Shown here in pieces: positions 20,466 through 33,799 of a DNA stretch of 64,000 bases. The notes below the pieces were generated by a model. The model saw nothing but the letters and a program-made list of their open reading frames with translations. It ran no database searches and was not told where the DNA came from. The translations under genes were made by a program, and so were the position numbers. Within the stretch, counting starts at the first letter, position 1, and each line of letters starts with the position of its first letter. The DNA comes from Fallopia convolvulus (Eukaryota > Streptophyta > Magnoliopsida > Caryophyllales > Polygonaceae). The stretch lies in NCBI GenBank assembly GCA_964016875.1, contig OZ024720.1, positions 25,485,742-25,549,741 on the forward strand. Direction: 5' to 3'.

Positions 20466-20920
20466 CTGTTGAGCTTTTTAGGGGTAAAAATTCTTTGGTT
20501 AAAGCCTCGTTTTGTGTGCAGTAGGTCTATCTCGATTCGTGTGCATCGAGATACGAGTTTATCTCGATTTACGTACATCGAATTACGAGTTATCTCGAGA
20601 TGCGTGCATATCAGATTAATTAAAATAATGGAATAAAAAATTATTATCGGAAAATAGTAATATTTTAAATTAACCTTTAAGATTACGATAAATTCTATTA
20701 ATTGTTTATAATCTTTTCAGTTTATTCAACGATGATTATTTGAACAGATCGATGTTTAGAAGGGAATAACCTCACACTCTTTCTAGAGGAATCTTATAAG
20801 AAATAAGACAAGTGGACGGTTCTCTCTTGTATTAATATTATTAAATGAGGAACTAAATCCCATTAATATTTGTGTTGGGAACAATTTGTGTTCTTAATAA
20901 AATATGATAGGTTGTTATAT
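20466..20920. other. Unassigned AT-rich spacer with inverted word
   Basis: No coding sequence seen. At 20,524-20,606 the word ATCTCGAT...ATCGAGAT appears as a perfect 8-bp inverted repeat followed by two degraded copies, similar in style to the U3 clusters of the Athila-type LTRs. Confidence 0.4.
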
Positions 20921-21624
20921 TTGTTAGAAATAATGACCATGTTGTTTATTCAGGTTTGCGTTAGAACGGGATTTAGGTCCGTTATGTGTGACCTTGAATG
21001 TTGCCTCACACTGAGACATTGTTGTGAAGTAAGTTAGTTTCAGGGGTAGGGGTCGAGTCTCTAATGACTTCTTTATAACACAGTCTATATTGGGAGGTTT
21101 TATGACACCCTTATACCCTATGACGTAGAATTTGTAAAACTCGTCTCTTATATACACAAATAATTCACATATACCAACTATTCACGTAAGCATATAGCAG
21201 AAAGTAACAACCATATAAGGTTGCACACACACACATCTATTACTCTAACTTCTATTACAACCCATATGTCTATGATGCAAAAATGAGGATGAGAAGGTTG
21301 CATTGAGCTTCAGTCGGCCGACCTGTATGAATGTGACCTCTAATAGATACACACATCAGTAAGAACTAGCTGAACCTGAAAAATTATTTTTTGTTATTTA
21401 CGTGAGTCGCATACTCAGTGAATATAAACCATAATCAATTATTTCACACAGAGTCAAACATTTAGTCCATGTACATATACATACATATTATACATGTCAT
21501 ATATGAATTTAATTACTATGCAAATGCAAATGCTGATGTTTCCGATTCTTTATTCTGTGAACTGTTCAAGCCTAAATCTGCCTCGGGTTTACTGTATATG
21601 GACTCTTATGGTCCCTTTAATTAT

Positions 21625-21715
21625 GACCCGTAGGTCTTGTATGATCCATAGATCCTGTATTGATCCGAAGATCCTGTATGATTCGAAGATCCTGTATGAC
21701 CCGTAGGTCTTGTAA
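21625..21715. repeat. 18-bp tandem repeat, five copies
   Basis: Units such as GATCCGAAGATCCTGTAT and GACCCGTAGGTCTTGTAT repeat five times in 91 bp with substitutions but almost no indels. Confidence 0.85.
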
Positions 21716-21879
21716 TGCAAATTCAGGGCGAGACAGTGACAAGTCCTTTTAATCTCATTGCAATATGCTATGCAATCAAGTGCATTATGTAACCATATAT
21801 CATATGCCATCTGCTAACATACTTTCTGTGCAAACAACCCAAGAAATTTCAAAGCTATCACGTCTATCCATATAACTCA

Positions 21880-22085
21880 TATACCACATATATTCATATA
21901 GCTCATATAGTACATATATCCACACATATCCATATAGCACACAAATCCATATAGCACATATCCCACATCTATCCATATAACACATAGGGTTGAATCTCCG
22001 GTCTATACTCACATATATACATATAACATATATATCCATATAACACATATAACACATAGGGTTGAATCTCCAGTATATACTCACC
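21880..22085. repeat. CATATA-rich repeats with a duplicated block
   Basis: Imperfect copies of TCCATATAGCACATA and a duplicated block (ACACATAGGGTTGAATCTCC at about 21,980 and 22,055, each followed by TATACTCAC). Confidence 0.75.
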
Positions 22086-22967
22086 TGTTCACGACAGATA
22101 CTATATCTCTTCCCTTTCTCTTTGACCACGATCTATGACTCGTGCTCCTATATATAACCCAATGCAAAAACAACCTATTTACTCTTACAAACTTTAACCC
22201 CAAATGCAATGAAATGCCAAAATGCATTATAACTTCATGTACGTAATTCCAAATCCTTTAAAACTTGACATCGATAAACTATATGTATAGAAGAACATTT
22301 TTCTAGTTCAAACCTTTTTGAAAAACTTGATCAAAGGGCTCCCTAATATCCTTACAAAACGAAGCCCTAAAAATACTCTGAAATCTTTTACCGAATATAA
22401 ATCCAATATCGAAAACACCCTTTAAAACTATAGATCAACTGATTTCTCAAACAAAAGCAACTGTAGATCTAGATCTGGAAAAATCAGTAAAATCCAGATA
22501 AACCATTAACTAATTAAAAACTTACCAAATCACGCTTGTACTTCAGGATTAAAACCCGATAGAAGAGATCTTGTACCAGATCCAACAAAAACAACAAAAT
22601 CCAAATTATTGTCCTTTTTTTTCTCTTTTTTTTCTTTTGTAAACCTTCTCTCAATTTTTTTCTTTCTTAACTTGGAGAAGTTCAAATTGATTCATATATA
22701 AATATCAATCACCGAAGTCGGCAATTAAATCGGCAAATATTTTGAAGAATTATACTTTTCACCCTCAAATCTCCTTTACTATAAACTTTACCCTAAAATA
22801 GTTATTAATTAACTTTTAGTTAAAAACTTTTTAAAATATAAAAACTTAATTCGAAAATAAATATTATTTTTAAAAATGCACTATATATCATGCAAATATG
22901 CTTTGCATATGCTCTTAATATTATATGAATGCAAAATGACGCATGCACTTTGGTCGAGGATGTTACA

Positions 22968-24064
22968 GGTTTAGTTCCCTATCATATTCCAATATTTGAG
23001 TCATGACTCATGCCTCGCTCAACACTGGAGGAGGTGTTTATGTACTCTAGCTAAGTGCAATTGGTACTAGGTGTTGGTCAATGACCATGGATGAAATAAT
23101 CCCTCTCATCTTGACATCACCATGTACATGTGGATTCTCGCAGTTTAGGCCGATTAAAAGTTAACAACATGTTTGTGAAAAGTTTTGAAAGTAATATAAG
23201 ATAAGTGCGTTAGGCACATTAATGTACTAGGATGGTTAGTCTATTCGATAACCATTCTTGCTCTCGATTATAAACGATTCTTAATCAAACTTTGATTAAG
23301 TCAATCTAATTAGTCGACAGAGGCTTTTCAAAATGTTATGTGATTAATATAAGTACCCAACAATTGTTCATACTCATAAAGGAACCGCAAGTTGTGGTAG
23401 CCTATCTCTTGAATATGCATGCCTCATTCTTATCCTCTATTGGACTACTAACTGTTGGATCATCAACAGGTTGTTATTCGGATTACGATGCCAATATGTT
23501 TAGTCACTACCATAAGAACCGGTCAAAATATCCACTTGCTTAGTCTTTCATTAGACTAACCCGACCACTTTATTCAATTGCATGGTCGGCTAGTGTCCAC
23601 CGTTTGTATACGACACATCAGGTATTTCATGGAAGTTGATTTGAGAAGTGGATCAAGAAGCTGAATAAAAGTTTCTAGACGTTGTGTTTGAGCGAAGTTT
23701 ATGGTTGGGCCACTACAAAGCTGTGCTGGGAAAGAAGAAGTTAAAAGTTTTCGTACTAAAGACTTTGTTCATATAGAAGACTGTTCTATGATCTTGTCAT
23801 AAAAGCTAATGTTGTTATAAGACCATTTATATTTATTTCGATGTAATGTTTTCTTAAACTTTGTAAAGTTTGAGTCATCAAGAAATAAGGATTAAGTTCC
23901 TTTACAACATTTTGTGGTCTTCCACTTTCACGCTTGTGTTTTAAATGAATCCAACTTTCGGATTTTTAGTTTGTTTAGTCAGTTTAAAGCCTTGAGTTGC
24001 TTCGGTTTAGTCTTAATCGGGGTTACCGGCGGTAATACCTTCTGGGTAGGAAGAGGGTGTTACA
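22968..24064 (+). repeat. 3' portion of a plus-strand LTR
   Basis: The stretch ends GGTTACCGGCGGTAATACC...GAGGGTGTTACA, the usual end of Tekay-type LTRs, and is followed four bases later by a tRNA-Met-type primer site. Its start was not found, so only the right boundary is firm. No gene seen inside. Confidence 0.5.
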
Positions 24065-24068
24065 GAAG

Positions 24069-24080
24069 TGGTATCAAAGC
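24069..24080 (+). other. Primer binding site, tRNA-Met type
   Basis: TGGTATCAAAGC lies four bases after the LTR end GTGTTACA and matches the TGGTATCAGAGC primer site with one G-to-A change. Confidence 0.65.
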
Positions 24081-25708
24081 TAAAAGTTCCAAGTCTTCTT
24101 TAATACTTTCATCCTTCCATATAGAGTTATGGAGAATTCTATATTGGTGTTCTCTTAGAACCATTTACGAAAATTGGTTAAGATTGAAGGTCAGACTCGC
24201 GCAAGAGATAGAAGGAGGAAAGGGAATTATAGACACGAGATAATAAGTTTGTAATAACTTATGTGAAAAAGGTCCTATGGTGGACATTTGATTCCCTGGA
24301 GATGGTAATGGATCCCGAGAAGGATCCAGAGCCAAATTAGGTTAAAATTTCTAAATTTGAATTAGTCTAGATGAAATTCTCAATAAATTCCTATTTTCTC
24401 TTGAGAGTCTGAATTGAGTGTACCCTTGTCGTTTCTTCCACATTATTAGGAAACTTCTTCTAAGATTTTGAAGTTAAGTATTCTACTTCATAACGACTTT
24501 CTATTTTGAAGGTTTCCTATTATAAGCTCTTATGATGGAAGATTCCATGTTAAGAATTTTGTTTAAAAGGGTCATGATTCAATTTATGTGAAAGAAAATT
24601 GTTAATTCTTTTTCTTAAAATGTGAAAGTTCAAGTGTTGTTTTTAAAAAGGAATTTTAAAGTGAGTTTCTTTGACATTGAAGTCATAAGATTAAGAGTTT
24701 TCATTGGAATAATTTATAGGAATTTTTGAACTTTGAAATTCGAGTATCAAGAGAAGCTTGAGTTGGAACCTCGATCTACTTCTCAATGTTAAGATTTATA
24801 AAATCTTATAAGTCTTGAGTGATTATAAAATGTCAGTATGGATCATGAACTTATGTAAAAGAATCCTGAAAAGAAAATGATTATCTTTCGAAACATTCTT
24901 CAACGATTGTGTTTGTGACTCTATAGAATAGAATCATGAACATTCTATACTTTTCTTTGCCAGTTGGAAGTTAAAGAGCTTTGAAGTGCTCAAGTGTTGG
25001 ATCAATTGAATTGTTAATCTATTGGAAAATCCAATTCAATTTAAAATCTAATAGTGTTCAAACTCGGATTTTCATATATGTTGTTATCCTTTGAGTTAAG
25101 AGGATTGAGAATCCTAAATGGAATGGGAGCCTCTATTTGATTATAGTAAGTCAGAGCGGGAGAATGTTGGTTCAAATTAAATGGTGTCCAAGTGGTTAAG
25201 TACCAAGGTTGTTGTCAATAAGGTTGATTGGTTAAAATAGATTGAACAAGTAGAAGTTCATCCATAATGTGTTTATGTTCAATTAACTACTTAGTGCAAG
25301 TGTTAATGGATTACATTAAATTGTTGATATCCAGATGATTAACTCACGTAATAGCACTGTTAGAATTTTATAGTATTATGCCTAATTCAGAATAGTGAGA
25401 AGACACCTACAGTATATAATAAACTAGTAATAGAATCAGCAATAAGATGTTCTAAATATTCAATGGTATTAGTTTATGTTTCTTCAATGATGGAAATGAT
25501 AAAGTTCAGTTTTGAGAAGATCATTCAAGAAATGATTTTGGCATAGGATACTAGGGTTAGTTTCTAAAACTCTATTTATTGAATGATTAGTGAAAAAGTT
25601 CAACACACCTTCACATAACAAATAATCTGCCATTACAAAGAAATCAAGAAGCCATTGTACGTTTTAAGCTCGATCATATCATACATTGACACAATAAGGA
25701 GTATATAT
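24081..25708 (+). other. Decayed retrotransposon interior or spacer
   Basis: It follows the primer site but has no gag or pol I can recognise in any frame. It is strongly AT-rich with frequent AAGTT/GAATTC-like words. It ends at the ATT duplication of CACTA-1. Confidence 0.4.
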
Positions 25709-25711
25709 ATT

Positions 25712-26080
25712 CACTACCAAATGATCGACCTATTGTAACCACATAATTGTAATGTTTTTTCATAGTGTTACATTAGATTACCTAATGTAATGGTCGATCA
25801 GTAAATGTAATGCTATAACCTATTGTAATGGTTGATTGTAACAGAAGTATTCTAATGTAAGGCATTTTTATAATAATGTAACGATTATAAAATAAGGGAA
25901 TAGAGATAAAATCTATGGTAATGGTTAGTATAACAAATGTAATGGTACATGCTCTAAAAAATTTGGCGCAAAAAAATAAACCTAAGGCGCGTAAAAGCTG
26001 AAAATTGGGCTCCAAATAAAAATGAGGCGCGTAAGAGGTGAAAATTGGGCTCCAAATGAAATTAGTCAATTTGGACTCCA
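25712..26080 (+). repeat. Left terminal and subterminal repeats of CACTA-1
   Basis: TIR plus repeated words CTATTGTAATGG, CTAATGTAATGG and AATGTAATG, followed by two copies of a 50-bp block containing GGCGCGTAA and TGAAAATTGGGCTCCAAAT (about 25,983 and 26,022). In this superfamily such words bind the element's TNPA-like protein. Confidence 0.8.
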
Positions 26081-28585
26081 AATGGGTGAAATTAGAAAAT
26101 AATCAAAATATGCCAAAATCAATTTTAACCCACATCAATCCTTCTCCGGTTCTCCCACGAAACAATGGAGATAGCTGCTACTCCACTCTCCTGCAAAACT
26201 CAATCGGTCGACAAACCCTAGGCCTTACGCTTGATCTCGATCGTTTCTCTGCCTCCTCTTGATCTTCTTTCTCTGTATGCTGATTCATTTCTTCGTTGCT
26301 TCACCGCCCACCGCTTCTCTGACCGACAGATTGCTTTAACTCTTGATTTCCATCGGTATCTTCGATCTCCACCTGCAATTTCTTAGAGGGATAAAACTCA
26401 TGATTTTCTATCTTGTTTTCATCTCCTTCCTAATTAAATCCAATTTATTGTAATGGTCCCTCCTAATTTGTGCTTTCTTGGAATGGTTTTTGCAGACCAC
26501 ATACGTCATTCAAGTATAACTTGATAAGGTATGCTCCTACCACTACTTTGATGGCATTTGACTTAATTATGTAGGCAACTTCCAGGATTTATGTTAAACA
26601 CGTAATTCCAAGTGTAGCTCTTTACATTGGCAATTTCTTATTTCTTATTAAAGTAGAAGTATCAAGAGAAATTGGTTTCATTACCCTACAATCAATGGTG
26701 GGCTGTTGGTGGTTCTTGATTTATGTTGCAATGCCACCTTTACAACATGAATTTAGAGTTTTTCCCCAAAAAACTATAGCATTGGCTGCTAGGATTGATG
26801 TAGTTATAGCTAGGGTTGTTATATGTATACTTTCTAGGTCCTTACTATTTATATGGAGTGTTTGTGCTTTGTTCCAAGTGATCTTGCAATGGATTATATT
26901 TCAATTTCAGCGCAATTAATTAGACATAAGGCTGGGTAGACCTTCACTTGTAATCTCCTTGTACAAAGCCAATTAAGGAGCTCCTTTTAAAAAGAGGACA
27001 GCTTACACTACTGATCGAGTCCATCACATCACACTAGCTAGTGACCTCTGCTAGCTTTGGGCAACTGTTGGATTAATTGAGCAAAGCAAATTATTCATAT
27101 TATCATCTCATATATGCTGCTGCTATTACATATATAACACTACTAGCCTATATATAAAAAATCATCAAAGCCATTGGCCTATATATAAAAAAATCATCTT
27201 ATCCATTACAAATCATACGTTATAAGCTTGAGTTTATATTCTCAATCTTACATCCAAATTTCATACCTCATGCTATCCCTCACCATAAGGCCCCAGGTCT
27301 ATTTCTGATGACCTTACAGTTTCGCCGGTGATGTGATGGACTCAGTACTCAGTAATGTTTATTTTCTATGTGTGTTATCCATCTGCAACTTTTTAAATTG
27401 AATTTGGTTCATCTATTGTCTTGTAAATTATAGCTTCAAAGTATTGAAAGGGGAAAAAATTGAATTAATTAAGGTCACTTGAGAAAAAATATTTTTCGTT
27501 TCTATGATAATTATGAGTTAGGAGTCTATAGGGTGGAGAATAAGAAAGAAAGAAATGAACCTGAAAGTATAGGGATTCTCTTATATGAATTATGGTCACT
27601 GCTGTTCTCTTCTACCTAAACTTCTATTACCAAGGAGAGAAAGAAAAAAATTTAATTGCATATACATGGGCAAACTTAGATTTCTTGTAAATTCTTATTC
27701 TTTTCCTATCATGTTGTGGATCTAAAGTCAAAATCCAAGGCTTCTCAACTATGGAACAAATTCTACTTTTTACAAAATTTTGTACAACTGAATGTATAAT
27801 GTTTCTAAACAGTAAGTATATATGATTAGTGTGGCAATCAATCACCTAGTAGTTAATTCCTTATATTTTTTATTCCTTATGATGGTGCAGGTTTTAGAAA
27901 AGGTTTCACATCTTGTCTCTTCCATCCATTCTGTGATATCGAAAGCTCTTTGCCTCCATTTATTTGTGGTGATTGAAAGCTCTCTTTTGTGATGATTGAA
28001 TGGTGTGAAGTTTGTTGATTATGCATTTCGTTAATTTAACTTGTTTTTTTGATTAGTTGGCTTTTTATGCTTGTGGATTCAAATGCGTTTAGAAATTTAA
28101 AGGGGTGAAAGTTTGTGTGATATAATTTATGTAGTATGCAAAGATTGGAAAATAGTATAAATGATCATATATGATACAATTTATAAGATTTGCTGATTTA
28201 ATATCATAAGCATCACATGTAAGTTGGCCTAACTCATATAAGTTATTAGGGATGTGCTTATTAAAATCAAGTAAAATTATTGATATTGGCTTACACATAT
28301 GTGATTTCTTGTTATAAATCTCTTATTATTGCAAACGTATGCTAGACTACATAGTTTTGATATAATCTGATTAAATTTCTCAATTGGCTTTCAACTCCTT
28401 TCCTACCTAGTTTGAATGTTGCTTGATATGATTGATTTTATGTTATAAATTTGTCTTGAACTCTTGTTGTTATTCAATTCTGAAAATTATCTTATTTTTT
28501 TCTTTAAAGTGTGGTGCATCTTGATTTAGAGACACTAGGTTATCAACTAGGTAGGTTTCTAAGTCAACCTTTTATAATTTCAGAA
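26081..28585 (+). other. CACTA-1 5' non-coding region
   Basis: About 2.5 kb before the TNP2-type start. It opens with a leader-like segment (26,130-26,290) holding a short frame MEIAATPLSCKTQSVDKP, possibly a captured gene start, which I could not identify. A tandem copy of GCCTATATATAAAAAA occurs near 27,148 and 27,177. An acceptor-like TTTATAATTTCAG precedes the ATG at 28,586. Confidence 0.5.
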
Positions 28586-29435
28586 ATGGGTAATTGGTAT
28601 GATTTTCCTCGATGGAGAGATGAGTTTGAAAAAGGTTTGGACACATACCTTGACAATGTATTTGCAACTAGGGCTCAAGGAGATCAAATATCTTGCCCAT
28701 GTGAAAAGTGTTCTTATCGATATTGGTTTTGCGAAAAGAATGTTGTGAAAGATCATGTGATTGCCAATGGTTTTATTCCTAGATCAGAAAGACAAACACA
28801 ATCATCTGTAAACGCTGAAGTGACACCTGAAAACATTGACGAGGTTTATGGAATTGATGATATGGATGGGTTATTGCATGATACTTTTATAAATGATCCA
28901 ATTGAGGAATCAAAGACGTTTTACAAGTTAGTGGAAGATGGTCAACAAGAATTATATCCGGGTTGCAAGAACTTCTCAAGGCTTTCGTTCACCAAATCGT
29001 GATGCAAATTGTGATGCAAATTCTATGACCCAAAATCGTGGGTACTCAATTAACGGGTACAAGTTTCACACTGCAAATCGTGATGCAAATTCTATGACCC
29101 AAAATAATGGTGTAACTTTGACAGCATTAACTCCTAGTTTTTCTAGTAGTAAGGACCAAAATCCTATCTTGGGAGATGTCACATACTATGGGTCAATTCA
29201 AGAAATTTTTGAAATCTATTATCATGGTAATAACAGTGTTGTCTTGTTTAGGTGTAGATGGTTTCATTCTGAAAAAGATGATTATGGCCTTACTCGGATA
29301 AACTATAATAAGTTTATTTGTGATGAAGAGCCATTCATCTTCGCGTCTCAAGCACATCAAGTTTATTATGTAGAAGATCCGAAAAAGAAAGGATCATATT
29401 TTGTTGTAAAAAATCCACCAAGAGAACTCTTTTGA
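28586..29435 (+). pseudogene. TNP2-type transposase gene with the catalytic core deleted
   Basis: The first frame (28,586-29,002) starts MGNWYDFPRWRDEFEKGLD and has CPCEKCSYRYW, the transposase-associated domain that opens TNP2 proteins, then an acidic stretch and LYPGCKNFSRLSF, the motif that normally leads into the TNP2 catalytic domain. The next frame (to 29,435) is the DUF4216-type domain found at the far end of the same protein (ILGDVTYYGSIQEIFEIYY, VLFRCRWFH, PFIFASQAHQVYYVEDP). Everything between is missing. A 33-bp block is duplicated at the join (about 28,993-29,036 and 29,073-29,105). The product could not cut DNA. Confidence 0.85.
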
Positions 29436-29951
29436 TGACCGCTTTGCTGAGTTTTGTTGGAGTTGTATTTGGTAATTTTGGTGGAGTTGTATTCTGTAAT
29501 TTTGTGGGAGCTGTATTTTGTATTTTGTTGCAAGGATGCTAGATTGTAATGCAAAAATTAGTTGAATTGGTTTAGTTTTTTCAGTTTCTGGAGCTGAAAA
29601 AGTGTAACTACTATGTGTCTTTGTTCAATTTCTTGAACCTTTTCAGTTTCTTGTATAGCTGAATTGGTTGGGCTTCTAATGGTTTTGGTAAGTTTTTATG
29701 ATGTCTATATTGTCTCTTTAGTTGATTAGTTATTAGCTCTAGGTTGCCAATATGGTTTATGTCACAGATTTTTATTAAACTGTATTTTTCTTTGTGTTTT
29801 GTCCAATTTCTGATGCGTTTTTCAGTTTACTTTACTGCTGAACCTATGGAGTTGTATTTGGTTAGATTTAAAGTATGTACTTTAAATTCCATTATTATTT
29901 CATTTTGTATTGTCATATATACTAATTTATCTATAAATTTTATTTTCTTAG

Positions 29952-32900
29952 GTTCTCAAATGAAGAAGGAAAAGTCTCAATATGCCATGACAGATTATGA
30001 GAAGCAAAGGCTAAATAAACTTAAACAGAATGCATGTCGAATGGAAGCAGCGGGGTTTGGTACTTTGGCGAATAAAATTTTGGTTTCCAAGTACGAGACA
30101 ACTACAAAAAAAACTGGGGCAGGACAAGTGGTTTTAGAAGACAATGATTCAGAAGACATGTCGAATGGAGATAGAGACTATTATCCTAATCAAGAGGAAG
30201 ATCGTGAAGAAGATGATCTTGTCCCCAATGCAACACATGTAATGGTATGTATATCCAAATAATATACATTTATTAAATAAATGCCACTTGATTTTCTATG
30301 TTTATAATTAAACAATGAATTTTTTGTAGACTTCAAGAAATGAAAACATCTTAATGAAAAATGGAGGAAGGCAGTCATTGCAACAAACAATTCCAATGGT
30401 TGAATTTGCAAAGGAAAGAAAAAGGAAGCGATTAGCACAACAACAACAATTGCATGTGCACCAAAAGCAGCCACAAGTGCATTCGGGACAACATGAATCA
30501 TATTCTGAACAACGATTTGCACCAAAAAAGAAACCAAGTGTACAACAATCCCATGAAAACCAGCAAAACCTTCCATCACAGGTTAGTAGCCAACCACAAG
30601 CACCAAGACATCAACTCCGAAACCCTCAACTCCTTCCATCGCAGGTTAGTAGCAAGCCCCAAGCACCTAGACAACAACTCCAAAACCCACAACACATCGT
30701 GGCAAGCAAGAATATGGTGCAACAGAAAAAAGTCCTCCGTAACCAAGTGTGTTCTCCTGGGTCATTGGATGTGTATAAAAGAATGAGGCAAAGACAACTA
30801 GAGAGAAATGTTGGACATCATCCAAGTATTGAATTATCTCCAACAACTATGGTAGAAGATGAAGTTGCTGAAGGCTTGTTTAATTTGAATCCACATGATC
30901 ATGTTGTACAACGCTCACCAATAAGATCAACATCTGCTCATGATGTACCTCAATTTGAAGCTAATTCCTCTCCCGGAGTGTTGGTGGATAACCAAAATGA
31001 AATGGAGATTGATTGCCATGTAGATAGCCATGATGATACAAAAATAGGTAACTACTTTTATCATTTGCTTTCCTTGTAATGATACTTGCGATATTTATTA
31101 CTTAACACTGTTTTTTCTCAATTCTGAAATTATGAAAACTGATTTTCATATTTATAAATTTTTATTTGGCTTTTTGTAAAAATTTCAGCTACTAAAAAAA
31201 AGAAGCATCGAGGACCAACACTTATGGCAAAGGTGCATCGACGTAAACTTGAAGAGCGCCAAGTCATCATCTTCAATGAAAATATCGAACCAGTTGAACC
31301 TGCAAAGGCCGTTGTTGAATTTAGCAACTTCCTAGGGACATTAGCAAGAGATCCTGAACTTTCACCGGTAAATATTCTTGACTGGAAGTATATGCCAACA
31401 AAGTAGAATATTTGGAACTATGTGAAGGTATAAGTAAATTATATTTCTCTCCATTTATGTTCAATATTTTCTAACAATATTGATGAAGTTATAATGTGTT
31501 TTGAAGGAGAGATACATTATTCCAGAAGAAGCAAAAGATTATGTCTTGAAATCTGTCAATGGGATTTGGGTTGTTTATAAATCAAGGTTGAAGAAGAATC
31601 ATTACACAGCATATTCAACTTATGAAGAGAGATGGGCCAATCGCCCTGCCACAATTCCAAATTATCAATTTAAAGATCTCTTGGATTATTGGGATAGTCC
31701 CGAGTCAAAGGTTTTTCATTATTTTTTTATGATTGACTATGAAGACTTTCGTTCTCAATTTTATTACTATCTGATTTTTGTAAAAAAAAATACAGGAAAT
31801 TGCAAGTAAAAATAAAGCCAACCGTCAAAAGCATGAAGATGTGCACACTTTGGGTCCTGTTTCAATTGCAAGGTTACGTCATGAGCTGGTATATTAATTC
31901 AACTCTATGGGTTTTGCTTATTTATTATTTTATATGTGTGTTGAAGTGGTTTTCAGGATTTCGTTGTTTGTGGTTGTTGCCTCTGATGTGTTGATGATGG
32001 TTTGTGCTTATACTTTTATTGATTTTTTGTGTGCTTTTACTCTAGAAAAGTTTAATTCTAGATGGCTCTAATAACCTTTGTTGATGTTTATGTTAGCTAT
32101 ATGGTAATGTGCTAATTACTTCTTTAATCCTAGAGAACTCTTTTGATGACTGCTTTGCTGAAAGGATGTTTGATTGTGATGCAAAAATTAGCTGAATTGC
32201 TTGAGTTGAATTGGTTGAGTTTTTTCAGTCTGGAGCTGAGTAATTTGTTGAGAAAGTGTAACTTCTCAGTTCCTTAACGTGAGTAATTTGTACAGTTTCT
32301 GGAGTTGAGTAATTTTTTCAGTTTCGGTTTCTGTAATTTGTTGAAAAAGTGCAACTTGTGTGTGTTTTTATTCAATTTCTGGTGCTTTTTTCAGCTTCTT
32401 GTATAGCTGAATTGGTTGAGTTTCTAATGATTTTGGTAAGTTTTGATGATGTGTATATTGTCTCTTAAGTTGATTAGTTATTAGCTCTAGTGTGTTAGTC
32501 ATGGTTTTTGTGTATATTTTATTTAAAATGTATGTGCGTCTGTTTTGACCAATTTTTGGTGCTTTTTTCGTTTGCTTTATTGGTGAATCTATGGAGTTGT
32601 ACTTCGTTCGCTTATTCTGTTTGTGTTAGCTCTTTTGTGATATGATTTAGTTTTTCGATTCTAATTCATCTATATTTTTTATTAGACACAGAATCATGCA
32701 AACAAAGAACCTCCATTAGAATCAACGGTCTATAAACACTCCAGGATAAGAGATTCTGCCCGTGTGTACAAGACAAATGGTTGCAAGGCCAAAGAAAACA
32801 TTGTCAGTTGGTTTATATTTGAAGCTAACCAATATGAATTCGTTGATTTACATCTTCCACAATAATGAAGTTTGAATAATGCTGATTTTTAACATTATGT

Positions 32901-33436
32901 AGGAAAAAATTAATAAAGTGCAGTAAGAAATTGAGAGTGGACAAAAGGGCAGTAATGTAGACCCTTTGGATGAAGTCTTTGGAAAGAAAGGTAGAAGGAG
33001 GACATTTCTTCAAGGGAGAGGAGCAAAGATATCTAGTTCGAAACAAAACGAGAAGAAAGGAGCTGGTTACATACTTGATCAAGAGTTCTTCCAAAATATG
33101 AAAGCAGAATGGACAGCATAAATAACTTCTCATTTGGCCTCAGAAATTTTGTCTCAATTGCAAGCAGCTAATCCTCATATGAATTTGGTCATCCCAAATT
33201 TTACATCTACACCAGCAGCTAATTCCATTCAAGTAATCGAGGATCTAGATTTTCAAAATGAAGTTGTTACTCATCCAACAACACAGGTATGTATAATGAT
33301 ATTCTTTTAACTTTTGTCATCAACATCTAGCTAGCAAAATTGTAGGATTGATCCATTTTATTCTAATTATTTACAACAGAGTACTATTGGAGATGGAGGA
33401 GTTGTTGGTGAGAGCAACTTAGCAAATATTAATTAA
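29952..33436 (+). pseudogene. Transposase_24 (Ptta/En/Spm) gene of CACTA-1, eight exons, three stops
   Basis: Exons with canonical splice sites and matching phase: 29,952-30,244, 30,330-31,047, 31,189-31,427, 31,507-31,710, 31,796-31,888, about 32,686-32,802, 32,903-33,286, 33,380-33,436. Start ATG 29,960 (MKKEKSQYAMTDYEKQRLNK). A Gln/Pro-rich middle is followed by the family core: GPTLMAKVHRRKLEERQVII, FSNFLGTLARD, ERYIIPEEAKDYVLKSVNGI, RLKKNHYTAY, RPATIPNYQFKDLLDYW and ASKNKANRQK. These are the DNA-binding TNPA/TNP1-like partners of TNP2. Stops TAG 31,404, TAA 32,924 and TAA 33,119 break it; each fits a C-to-T change. Confidence 0.82.
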
Positions 33437-33726
33437 GCAATCAAAAGAAGGCAATGAATGCATCTGCATTTTTTGGTACATGATTTACATGGTGGCTAGA
33501 TGTACATTTTGATATATATAGATGCGCACATGTAAGTGTTTGTATATGTGGCTAGTTATAGCTAGCTAAACATATGATATTCTGCTAGTTTAATTTACTA
33601 CCATGTTGCTTGAATACAAATATTTTGGGCACTATACTACTTTTGGATATCAACTTTAAGTATTAATATGAAGTCTTTATTAAACATATTTGTCTTCTTG
33701 AATGTATATTTGTTATAGTTGAATGT

Positions 33727-33728
<2 letters not shown>

Positions 33729-33781
<53 letters not shown>
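33729..33781. repeat. (AT)n microsatellite
   Basis: About 26 uninterrupted AT units near the right end of CACTA-1. Confidence 0.97.
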
Positions 33782-33784
<3 letters not shown>

Positions 33785-33799
33785 GTATTCTTTATTACT

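Larger units (their letters stand above)
20921..22967 (-). repeat. Probable Ty3/gypsy LTR, decayed
   Basis: The minus strand starts TGTAACATCCTCGACC at 22,967, a start typical of Tekay/Retand-type LTRs, with TATTTATATATG about 265 bp in (22,693-22,705) and a transcribed-leader-like sequence beyond. I could not locate its other end; the lower boundary is arbitrary. No coding sequence is seen. Confidence 0.4.

Noticed and set aside
20924..21157. 77-residue minus-strand frame (MYIRDEFYKFYVIGYKGV...)
   Set aside because: It reads like a protein in part, but I recognise no family and it lies in decayed LTR-like DNA.
23914..24243. 109-residue frame crossing an LTR end and primer site
   Set aside because: It spans the LTR/primer-site junction, so it cannot be a normal gene; no known domain.
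29744..29951. Upstream extension of the Transposase_24 first exon frame
   Set aside because: A TTCTTAG acceptor at 29,951 and the ATG at 29,960 fit the gene better; the upstream part is hydrophobic intron-like sequence.
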